Below are positions 1-5,136 of a DNA stretch of 64,000 nt, piece by piece. The notes under the pieces are model-generated. The model had not been told where the DNA came from. It saw only the letters and a program-made list of their open reading frames with translations, and did not search any database. Every line of letters starts with the position of its first letter. The stretch's first letter is position 1. The position numbers and the translations under genes were made by a program. The DNA is from Clostridiaceae bacterium Marseille-Q3526. Lineage in GTDB: Bacteria; Bacillota; Clostridia; Lachnospirales; Lachnospiraceae. The stretch spans positions 124,001 through 188,000 of the forward strand of contig JAGTTS010000002.1 of the NCBI GenBank assembly GCA_018223375.1. Direction: 5' to 3'.

Positions 1-426
1 ATTCTTCAGCTGAAAAGCAAGCTGTCCAGTGAAAAGGAAAAGGTAAATAAGGCATATATAAATCTGGGAAAGGCATACTACGACCGGCATGAAGTTTCAG
101 CTGAGGAAGAGTATGCAGATGACTTTGAAGCGATCCGGGCTGGTCTGCTGAAGATTTCAGAGCTGGAGGAAGAAATTATTTCTCTGGAGGGAACGAGGAT
201 CTGCGCAGAGTGTGGAGCCAAAGTAGAAAAAGGCGCTGCATTCTGCGGACGCTGCGGCGCGCAGATGCCATTAAAGCAGGAAGAGACAGAGGAGGCGTTC
301 GACAGCAGTGACGCAGATGCGGCTTATACAGAAGAACAGCCGCAGCAGGAGAGCAGTATTCCAGTTCCCGCAGCAGAGAAGAAGACAGAAGAAATCAGCG
401 TAACAGCTGGAAGAGCAGAGGAGTAG
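1..426 (+). CDS. Zinc-ribbon domain protein, C-terminal part (5' end outside window)
   Basis: The reading frame is open from base 1 and ends at TAG 424-426, giving the last 141 residues. The visible part begins with a Lys/Glu-rich probable coiled coil, followed by a zinc ribbon with two knuckles, CAEC and CGRC (about residues 68-85). An acidic, low-complexity tail rich in Glu, Ala and Gln closes it. Such ribbons on helical proteins usually serve structure or protein contact; the function is unknown. It ends 7 bases before the next gene and is probably cotranscribed with it. The start and any further domains lie outside the window. Confidence 0.8.
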   Translation: MLQLKSKLSSEKEKVNKAYINLGKAYYDRHEVSAEEEYADDFEAIRAGLLKISELEEEIISLEGTRICAECGAKVEKGAAFCGRCGAQMPLKQEETEEAFDSSDADAAYTEEQPQQESSIPVPAAEKKTEEISVTAGRAEE

Positions 427-433
427 GCAGCAT

Positions 434-940
434 ATGGACGCACTTGTACAATGGTTTACCGAGACCTTATCCGGCGTTATGTCATCGGAAATTGTAATTT
501 TTATTATTTCCATGATCCCGATACTGGAGCTGAGAGGCGGCCTGCTGGCAGCTTCTCCCGCTCTTTTGAACGTGCCGATTACTACTGCAATTCCGCTCTG
601 TATTATCGGAAATATTCTTCCTATCCCATTCATTCTGCTTCTGATTAACAGAGTCCTGGAGTGGATGAAGACGGTAGGAGTCTTTCGCCCGACCGCTCTT
701 TGGCTGGAAAATAAAGCCATGAGCAAAAAGGATAAAATTGAAAATTATGAATTCTGGGGCTTAGTCCTGTTTGTGGGAATTCCGCTCCCTGGAACAGGAG
801 CCTGGACAGGAGCTTTGATTGCAGCGCTGCTCCGCATTCGTTTTAAGAAAGCTTTTTTAGCTATCTTTCTGGGAATTATTCTGGCTACAGTGATTATGAG
901 TATTGTATCCTATGGACTTTTAGGCGCGTTATTCGGTTAG
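434..940 (+). CDS. COG2426 family small membrane protein (putative small multidrug export protein)
   Basis: A 168-residue, strongly hydrophobic protein with about four membrane segments. It carries the two conserved motifs of COG2426 (annotated as small multi-drug export proteins): PILELRGG near residues 29-36 and PLPGTGAWTGALIA at 117-130. The two motifs probably lie in re-entrant or helix-break regions, as in DedA-like folds. The family name implies export, but the substrate is not established and I do not infer one. The ATG at 434 follows the preceding gene closely. A CsoR/FrmR repressor gene lies 64 bases downstream, which may mean metal- or stress-linked control. Confidence 0.85.
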   Translation: MDALVQWFTETLSGVMSSEIVIFIISMIPILELRGGLLAASPALLNVPITTAIPLCIIGNILPIPFILLLINRVLEWMKTVGVFRPTALWLENKAMSKKDKIENYEFWGLVLFVGIPLPGTGAWTGALIAALLRIRFKKAFLAIFLGIILATVIMSIVSYGLLGALFG

Positions 941-1004
941 CGTAATATTTCTCAGCAGACGCAGGACAGAAGGGGAAAGATAAGGCAGAGAGGAGAAGGT
1001 ACAG

Positions 1005-1310
1005 ATGGAAGAGTGCTGCAAGAGTGCAGAGAGACACAAACACAGAAATTTAACAGAGCAGAAGGACCTGATGACCAGGCTGAACCGGATTGAAGGGCAG
1101 GTCCGCGGACTGAAAGCTATGCTGGAGGATGAGCGTTACTGCGTTGATATCCTGACGCAGGTATCGGCTGTTCAGGCAGCTTTAAACGGTTTCAGCCGCG
1201 TTCTTTTGTCAAATCACATAAAAACCTGTGTTGTAGATCAGATTGAAGCGGGAAATGCAGAAGAGACAGTGGAAGAACTTTGCAAAACCATTCAGAAAAT
1301 GATGAAATAA
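1005..1310 (+). CDS. CsoR/FrmR-family metal- or sulfur-sensing repressor
   Basis: A 101-residue all-helical DUF156 protein. It has the hallmark RLNRIEGQVRGL helix (residues 25-36) and the Cys-His-Cys ligand set C46, H71, C75 that binds Cu(I) in CsoR. FrmR and CstR relatives use related residues for formaldehyde or persulfide, so the exact inducer is uncertain. The N-terminus has an extra CC pair and a His-rich stretch. Family members form disc-like tetramers on operator DNA and release it on ligand binding. No copper ATPase or chaperone lies beside it, so the regulon is unclear. A strong terminator follows the stop codon. Confidence 0.9.
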   Translation: MEECCKSAERHKHRNLTEQKDLMTRLNRIEGQVRGLKAMLEDERYCVDILTQVSAVQAALNGFSRVLLSNHIKTCVVDQIEAGNAEETVEELCKTIQKMMK

Positions 1311-1313
1311 CAG

Positions 1314-1347
1314 AAAAGGGCGAAGCCGCTGCTGGCTTTGCCCTTTT
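1314..1347 (+). terminator. Rho-independent terminator after the CsoR-like gene
   Basis: An AAAGGGC-AAGCC arm pairs with GGCTT-GCCCTTTT around a short loop, and a T-run follows. It ends the operon begun upstream of the window. Confidence 0.85.
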
Positions 1348-1398
1348 GCTTACCCCCAATATCATATTTTATAAAAATCTTATGATACAGATTATTCT

Positions 1399-1542
1399 TC
1401 AGGAATTGTGCATATCCGATTTTTCCATAAGGAGCAGCCCAATCGATTCGGCAGTCCAGGGCATAAGGTTTGTGATCATGTGGATGATACCATTTTTAAT
1501 GGATACCATGTGTTCCGGGCTGTCTCCTGGACATTCTTCCAT
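1399..1542 (-). pseudogene. Possible decayed coding fragment (47 codons from an internal ATG)
   Basis: This minus-strand frame stays open upstream to about position 1692 but has no good start or ribosome site there. From the only internal ATG (1542) it reads 47 residues to TGA at 1399-1401. The residues look protein-like (DSWGGDQSGY just upstream, then EECPGDSPEHM). I recognise no family. It may be the 3' remnant of a lost gene or chance. Confidence 0.2.
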
Positions 1543-1638
1543 TATGTATCCAGATTGGTCGCCTCCCCAGGAGTCTGAATTAAACAGGTTCAGCAGGAAA
1601 GATTGAAGAAAAAACGAAAGGAACAGACGGTAGATTTG

Positions 1639-1647
1639 TGGTATACT
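1639..1647 (+). promoter_or_regulatory. Extended -10 promoter of the toxin mRNA
   Basis: TGGTATACT is an extended -10 element (TG at 1639-1640, TATACT at 1642-1647). No good -35 is seen. Transcription would start near 1653-1655, giving a toxin mRNA of about 205 nt that ends at the terminator at 1858. This is close to the length known for RNA I of the pAD1 par locus. Confidence 0.6.
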
Positions 1648-1688
1648 CTTTCCGTTACCGCCTCCTAGACTGGTACGGAAGGGAGGTG

Positions 1689-1714
1689 TTCATGTGGAAG
1701 CAATCACATCTCTT
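1689..1714 (+). repeat. Direct repeat copy a, over the toxin start codon
   Basis: TTCATGTGGAA, 5 unrelated bases, then CACATCTCTT. The same 11 + 5 + 10 layout recurs at 1871-1896, with 21 of 26 positions identical. It corresponds in position to DRa of the par locus. Confidence 0.85.
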
Positions 1715-1762
1715 GTTATCGCAGTTGTGGCAGGCGTGATTAGCCATCTCGTCTGTAAATAG
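1694..1762 (+). CDS. Fst-like type I toxin peptide, 22 residues, cut short by TAG
   Basis: The frame starts at GTG 1694 behind a strong GGGAGGTG site (1681-1688) and encodes a hydrophobic segment, EAITSLVIAVVAGVISHLVC, then K and TAG at 1760-1762. The central SLVIA...G pattern resembles Fst, the membrane-acting toxin of the pAD1 par system and its chromosomal relatives. Behind the TAG the same frame continues with LDGDK and a second TAG (1778-1780). Fst-type peptides commonly end with W/V-LD plus charged residues, so the TAG plausibly replaces a TGG Trp codon. The product would then lack its charged tail and may be weakened or inactive. It is too short for normal gene callers. Confidence 0.65.
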   Translation: MEAITSLVIAVVAGVISHLVCK

Positions 1763-1826
1763 TTGGACGGTGATAAGTAGCCGGTAACGAGCCTATGGTC
1801 TAAGCTGCCATACTAAAATGGAATAG

Positions 1827-1858
1827 AAAACCCCGGAGAGTGCAACTCCGGGGTTTTC
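1827..1858. terminator. Bidirectional terminator shared by toxin mRNA and antitoxin RNA
   Basis: AAAACCCCGGAG and CTCCGGGGTTTT form a 12-bp perfect stem with a 7-8-base loop. The A-run and T-run make it work on both strands. It lies between the two convergent transcripts, as in par loci. Confidence 0.9.
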
Positions 1859-1870
1859 GTCTGTTAGTCA

Positions 1871-1896
1871 TTCATGTGGAAAGACTCACATCTCTT
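1871..1896 (+). repeat. Direct repeat copy b, inside the antitoxin RNA
   Basis: TTCATGTGGAA and CACATCTCTT with a 5-base spacer, matching copy a at 1689-1714. It lies 3' of the shared terminator, in the position of DRb of par loci. Confidence 0.85.
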
Positions 1897-1908
1897 TAGC
1901 CTACTGGC

Positions 1909-1937
1909 ATTATAGTATATGCGTATTTGGATTACAA
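1909..1937 (-). promoter_or_regulatory. Promoter of the antitoxin RNA
   Basis: On the minus strand: TTGTAA (1937-1932), 17-base spacer, TATAAT (1914-1909). This is a much better sigma-A match than the toxin promoter, as expected if the antitoxin is made in excess. Confidence 0.7.
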
Positions 1938-1987
1938 GATACGAATATGCTGTTTTTTACCGAAAAATCAGGAAGGAGGCGAAAAAG

Positions 1988-2050
1988 GTGACACAGTCAG
2001 AGGTAGAAACCGCTCTGAAACGGTCTCTCACAATGAGATTGGAGCCTTAA
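1988..2050 (+). CDS. Hypothetical 20-residue peptide, possibly a gene remnant
   Basis: AAGGAGG at about 1973-1979 precedes GTG 1988 by a normal distance. The frame reads VTQSEVETALKRSLTMRLEP and stops at TAA 2048-2050. The residues resemble the beginning of a helical regulator but end abruptly. The next 100 bases hold three GACTAC words and no continuation in any frame. I take it as either a tiny real peptide or the leftover start of a lost mobile-element gene. The family is not recognised. Confidence 0.25.
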   Translation: MTQSEVETALKRSLTMRLEP

Positions 2051-2150
2051 AGCGCTGCATGGCTTTGACTACTTTTTGCTCAAAAAAGTGCCTTGACTAC
2101 TTCTGACTACCTCTATTTTCGCACATTTTCCATTATTTTTCACAACACTA

Positions 2151-2194
2151 AAGAAGCCGGAAACCCTTGATTTTAAGGGATTTCCGGCTTCTTT
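2151..2194 (-). terminator. Hairpin after the tRNA Pro-Glu-Thr cluster
   Basis: A long, nearly perfect stem: AAGAAGCCGGAAA...CCCTT pairs with AAGGG.TTTCCGGCTTCTT around a GATTTT loop. It sits 7 bases past the 3' end of tRNA-Thr and most likely ends that minus-strand transcript. The T-run on either strand is short. Confidence 0.7.
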
Positions 2195-2200
2195 CTTGTA

Positions 2201-2273
<73 letters not shown>

Positions 2274-2303
2274 ATTGAATGTTTTAGTATACTAAAATAT
2301 GAA

Positions 2304-2375
2304 TGACCTGTCCGGGAATCGAACCCGGGTTTACGCCGTGAGAGGGCGTCGTCTTGACCGCTTGACCAACAGGCC
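2304..2375 (-). tRNA. tRNA-Glu (anticodon CTC), copy 1
   Basis: On the minus strand it runs from GGCCTGT to ACAGGTCA with anticodon loop CTCTCAC (CTC) and TTCGATT in the T-loop. It is identical to the copy at 4808-4879. CCA is not encoded. Confidence 0.95.
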
Positions 2376-2381
2376 TGAAAA

Positions 2382-2455
2382 TCGAGGCGACGTGATTCGA
2401 ACACGCGACCTCTGCGTCCCGAACGCAGCGCTCTACCAAACTGAGCCACGCCTCG
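2382..2455 (-). tRNA. tRNA-Pro (anticodon CGG), copy 1
   Basis: Acceptor CGAGGCG pairs with CGCCTCG, and the anticodon loop is TTCGGGA (CGG). It is the first gene of the minus-strand cluster and identical to the copy at 4884-4957. Confidence 0.95.
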
Positions 2456-2466
2456 ATACGTTTTGT

Positions 2467-2495
2467 ATTATAATGGGTATTGAGGGAAATGTCAA
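2467..2495 (-). promoter_or_regulatory. Consensus promoter of the tRNA Pro-Glu-Thr cluster
   Basis: The minus strand shows TTGACA (2495-2490), a 17-base spacer and TATAAT (2472-2467). This is a perfect sigma-A promoter 12 bases upstream of tRNA-Pro. Confidence 0.9.
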
Positions 2496-2668
2496 CTACA
2501 TTTTGAAAAAAGTTTTTTCTTTTGTTGTATTAATTTATATAATTTAAAAAGTTTATGGAAGACAAGGCAATCTCTGCGCTCAGGGAGAGAGAACAGCAGG
2601 CCTGTCTGCGTTCCGTGCCTGCGAAAGCCGCTGCCTTTAACTCAGACAGAAGCACAGAGGTCGCCTGG

Positions 2669-2740
2669 AAAGCTTAGAGGGCTTAAACAGGAAAAGCTTA
2701 AAGGAGCTTAAACAAAAAGCTTAAAGGAGCTTAAACAGGA
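2669..2740 (+). repeat. Three tandem copies of a 23-24-bp repeat
   Basis: The unit is close to AAAGCTTAAAGGAGCTTAAA plus CAGG. Each unit contains inverted GCTTAAA/AAGCTTAA elements, so it could bind a dimeric protein. It lies in the gene-free stretch 2496-3008, which otherwise holds only a hairpin and a tiny frame. Confidence 0.7.
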
Positions 2741-2868
2741 CGCTTGATATGGTTTTGGGAATGTGATAGACTGGAGCTATCATTTACCGGAGGTCTGCGG
2801 GCGGGAACATTCGGATGCCTGCATCCGGACAGTCCGTTTCATCAGCTATAGGGAAAGAAGTGATTTAT

Positions 2869-2946
2869 ATGTGCATGAACACAAAAAAGAGAAACAAAGA
2901 GTTACTCCATGCAGAGCCGGCAGACTGCGACAGCTGCATGGAGTAA
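2869..2946 (+). other. Long inverted repeat overlapping a 25-codon frame
   Basis: TTACTCCATGCAG (2902-2914) and CTGCATGGAGTAA (2934-2946) are 13-bp perfect arms with a 19-base loop. ATG 2869 opens a 25-residue frame with a CDSC motif near its end (PADCDSCME) that ends exactly at the right arm, TAA 2944-2946. A weak GAAGTG ribosome site precedes it. It could be a leader peptide with an attenuator-like hairpin before the gene at 3009, or the hairpin alone may matter. Confidence 0.35.
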
Positions 2947-3008
2947 AATAGTCGCAGAGTGAATGCTGGCTTTGTAACTTGACTATCGTAATCAAGGAGG
3001 AAGCCTGC

Positions 3009-3272
3009 GTGAAGTATAAAAATGCACAAGCCGTTCTTCCGGACGCATTGGTAAAAGAGCTGCAAAGTTATGTTCAGGGCGAATACATTTATGTTCCTGT
3101 CGAGCAGAAGCGGCAAAAGCGCTGGGGAGAAGTTTCCGGCTACAGAAAAGAACTGGAGAAGCGGAATTGGCAGATAAAGCAAGAATACCAGAAAGGCAGT
3201 TCAATGGACTGCCTTGGAGAAAAATATGGTCTGTCTTTATCTGCTGTTCGAAAAATTATATATCAGAAGTAG
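3009..3272 (+). CDS. CD3324 family protein, small HTH regulator
   Basis: I place the start at GTG 3009, because AAGGAGG lies just upstream and the family begins MKYKNAQ...LP. The longer frame from 2979 would bury that ribosome site. The 87-residue product has an N-terminal part ending GEYIYVP, a basic linker (about 30-50) and a C-terminal helix-turn-helix (about 62-84, MDCLGEKYGLSLSAVRKII). CD3324-type proteins are common accessory regulators in Clostridia; no target is known to me. It is the first gene of the AT-richer island and may control the two enzymes behind it. Confidence 0.8.
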   Translation: MKYKNAQAVLPDALVKELQSYVQGEYIYVPVEQKRQKRWGEVSGYRKELEKRNWQIKQEYQKGSSMDCLGEKYGLSLSAVRKIIYQK

Positions 3273-3418
3273 GGTAAGGGGCTGCCGGGTTGCAGCCTCT
3301 TACTTTTTATATAGATTTTTATACAGATTGGTTCGGTATCATACAGAGGATAGAAAAAATGCCAGCGAATCGTTATGATGAAGAAGAGCGATTTAAAGTA
3401 CAGAGGAGGGAGTTTTAT

Positions 3419-4126
3419 ATGTGTACTCGATTTGTCTATAATGGAAATGACATGATTACAGGATTTAATTTTGATATTGACCCTGCAGTGTGGAAACACA
3501 GAGTGATAAGAGAAAAAGACCGTTTTTACATTGGAATTTTACGGCCGGACGGTGTATATCACTCTTATCATGGCGTCAACCGAAACGGAAATGCTGGAAC
3601 CTTGCTGTATGTGCATGGCAATCCTGAGGGAATCTATCAAGACCATTTTGGCTGTATCACGATTGCAGACCTGACGGAACAGTTCATAAAAGCACAAATT
3701 TCTTTTGATGATGCGATTCAAATAGTAAAGTCAAAGAAAATCACCTATGCGCCGGACGCATCCATGCAGGCAATGCTGTCAGACAGCCATGGACGTGTCT
3801 TAATCATTGAACCGGGAATAGGATATAAGGAAGAACAGAAACCATATTCCTTGATAACTAACTATTCTCTGATGAATCCGGAAAGTACAAAAAAATTTAT
3901 TGTTCCGGGGGACGACCGATATGAACGCGCTTTAAAAAGATTGGAAAAATACAGCCCTGATTTTTCGATTTCAGACGCATTTCATCTGCTTTATGATGTA
4001 CGCCAGGAGGGAGCATGGGCGACAAGAGTTTCTTTCGTGTATTCTGCGAAAGAACAGACGGTATATTACACAGAAAATAACCATTTTGAATGGATTCAAA
4101 CATTCGCGTTTCCATTAGAAAGGTAA
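3419..4126 (+). CDS. Linear-amide C-N hydrolase of the choloylglycine/NAAA-like Ntn superfamily
   Basis: The start is ATG 3419, behind GAGGAGGGAG. This places Cys at position 2 (MCTRF), where Ntn hydrolases expose the nucleophile after loss of Met; the longer upstream frame would hide it. The 235-residue product shows the expected layout: GFNFDID after the first strands, the HGNPEG and FGCITIADLTEQ region, and a late TRVSFVYS strand. Family members cleave linear amides such as bile-salt conjugates, penicillin V or N-acyl amides. At 235 residues it is shorter than true bile salt hydrolases (about 320), so I do not call it BSH. The composition is clearly AT-richer than the flanking chromosome. 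Confidence 0.8.
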   Translation: MCTRFVYNGNDMITGFNFDIDPAVWKHRVIREKDRFYIGILRPDGVYHSYHGVNRNGNAGTLLYVHGNPEGIYQDHFGCITIADLTEQFIKAQISFDDAIQIVKSKKITYAPDASMQAMLSDSHGRVLIIEPGIGYKEEQKPYSLITNYSLMNPESTKKFIVPGDDRYERALKRLEKYSPDFSISDAFHLLYDVRQEGAWATRVSFVYSAKEQTVYYTENNHFEWIQTFAFPLER

Positions 4127-4139
4127 GAAAGGAGCTGCT

Positions 4140-4760
4140 ATGTCACAGAAAATTTATCCGCGTTCAAACGATAAAGAAACCGTATATCTTAAAAGTGTTA
4201 TCACTAATCCCAATATTATAGTGGGTGATTATACCATATATAATGACTTTGCGGGCGAACCAAAAAATTTTGAAAAGAACAATGTTTTGTATCAGTATCC
4301 TGTCAATTGTGATAAACTGCTCATTGGAAAATTCTGCTCCATCGCCTGTGGGGCAAAGTTTATATTTAACAGTGCAAATCATACGCTATCGTCCCTGTCA
4401 ACCTACCCGTTTCCTATTTTCTTTGAAGAGTGGGGATTAGACGTAAAAGAAGTTGCAAAGGCATGGGATAATAAAGGGGATATTGTTGTCGGAAACGATG
4501 TCTGGATTGGCTATGAAGCAGTCATTTTAGCGGGCGTTACGATTGGCGACGGAGCTGTTATCGGAGCGCGGTCGGTTGTGACAAAGGATGTTCCGCCTTA
4601 TACAATTGCAGGAGGCGTGCCTGCAAAAACGATACGAAAACGATTTAATGAGGAAACCATTGATACACTGCTTGAACTCAGGTGGTGGGACTGGCCAAGG
4701 GAGAGAATCGCCTGGAATATAGCTGCCATTCAATCTGGAAATGTGGAACAAATAAAATAA
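4140..4760 (+). CDS. Vat/CatB-like xenobiotic O-acetyltransferase (left-handed beta-helix)
   Basis: A 206-residue member of the xenobiotic acetyltransferase family. Hexapeptide repeats run through LLIGKFCSIACGAKFIF and again through DIVVGNDVWIGYEAVILAG to IGARSVVTKDVPPYTIAGG. The loop SANHTLSS carries the conserved His that activates the hydroxyl acceptor in streptogramin A and chloramphenicol acetyltransferases. The C-terminal WWDWP motif is typical of Vat proteins. Substrates of the family include streptogramin A; whether this copy gives resistance cannot be told from sequence. It starts 13 bases after the hydrolase gene, with AGGAGCT as ribosome site, so the two are probably one transcript. 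Confidence 0.85.
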   Translation: MSQKIYPRSNDKETVYLKSVITNPNIIVGDYTIYNDFAGEPKNFEKNNVLYQYPVNCDKLLIGKFCSIACGAKFIFNSANHTLSSLSTYPFPIFFEEWGLDVKEVAKAWDNKGDIVVGNDVWIGYEAVILAGVTIGDGAVIGARSVVTKDVPPYTIAGGVPAKTIRKRFNEETIDTLLELRWWDWPRERIAWNIAAIQSGNVEQIK

Positions 4761-4778
4761 ATCGGCTGTGAAATGAAA

Positions 4779-4806
4779 AAAGGCTTCTGCATATCTGCAG
4801 AAGCCA
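4779..4806 (-). terminator. Terminator of the second tRNA pair
   Basis: GGCTTCTGCA and TGCAGAAGCC form a 10-bp stem with a TATC loop. On the minus strand it is followed by TTTTTT, so it ends the tRNA Pro-Glu transcript. It also closes the island on the plus strand. Confidence 0.85.
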
Positions 4807-4807
4807 G

Positions 4808-4879
4808 TGACCTGTCCGGGAATCGAACCCGGGTTTACGCCGTGAGAGGGCGTCGTCTTGACCGCTTGACCAACAGGCC
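4808..4879 (-). tRNA. tRNA-Glu (anticodon CTC), copy 2
   Basis: Identical over its 72 bases to the gene at 2304-2375, while the flanking bases differ. Confidence 0.95.
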
Positions 4880-4883
4880 GGAA

Positions 4884-4957
4884 TCGAGGCGACGTGATTC
4901 GAACACGCGACCTCTGCGTCCCGAACGCAGCGCTCTACCAAACTGAGCCACGCCTCG
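4884..4957 (-). tRNA. tRNA-Pro (anticodon CGG), copy 2
   Basis: Identical over its 74 bases to the gene at 2382-2455. The Pro-Glu spacer is only 4 bases here against 6 in copy 1. Confidence 0.95.
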
Positions 4958-4985
4958 ACGTTGTCGTTTCCTGACGACGCTGATT

Positions 4986-5014
4986 ATCATATCATAAGTT
5001 CCGGGAGAATGCAA
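4986..5014 (-). promoter_or_regulatory. Promoter of the second tRNA pair
   Basis: Minus strand TTGCAT (5014-5009), 17 bases, TATGAT (4991-4986), located 28 bases upstream of tRNA-Pro. It is weaker than the promoter of the first cluster and unrelated to it in sequence. Confidence 0.75.
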
Positions 5015-5136
5015 GCATAAATTTCAAAAAAATTAAAAAAATGGAAAAATTCATCAAAAATTCATTTTATGCTGGAACGGCATGATTTAAAAACCGGACA
5101 CATACATATCAGTAATGGAAAGCTGCCGGAGACTCT

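Larger units (their letters stand above)
1653..1789 (+). promoter_or_regulatory. Self-pairing segments of the toxin mRNA (5'-3' lock and Shine-Dalgarno mask)
   Basis: CGTTACCG at 1653-1660, the likely 5' end, is perfectly complementary to CGGTAACG at 1782-1789, after the toxin frame. In addition CGCCTCC just after the first segment can pair with the GGAGGTG Shine-Dalgarno region at 1682-1688. Both arrangements match the translation-silencing structures known in type I toxin mRNAs. Folding is inferred by eye. Confidence 0.5.
1827..1902 (-). ncRNA. Predicted antisense antitoxin RNA (RNA II-like), about 75 nt
   Basis: Transcription from the minus-strand promoter at 1909-1937 would start near 1902, cross direct repeat b (1896-1871) in antisense, and stop at the shared terminator. 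Its 5' region is therefore complementary to the toxin start region (11 bp and 10 bp blocks split by 5 mismatches), and its 3' hairpin is complementary to the toxin terminator loop. Two-site pairing of this kind is the mechanism known for RNA II of pAD1 par, which is about 65 nt long. The RNA itself is inferred from the promoter, repeat and terminator. Confidence 0.6.

Noticed and set aside
1692..1739. Alternative ATG frame at the toxin start (MWKQSHLLLSQ...)
   Set aside because: The frame ends after 15 codons. Direct repeat b gives a similar MWKDSHL start, but this follows automatically from the DNA repeat. The GTG frame encodes the hydrophobic Fst-like peptide.
4678..4941. Minus-strand frame across the tRNA Glu-Pro genes (also 2252-2449)
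   Set aside because: Both frames are translations of tRNA genes and share the same SGQDDALSRRKPGFDSRTGH string only because the tRNAs are identical.
2304..4957. tRNA copies as attL/attR of an integrative element
   Set aside because: Both tRNA genes are complete, only the tRNA bodies are duplicated, and no integrase is present. Ordinary tRNA gene duplication explains the repeats as well.
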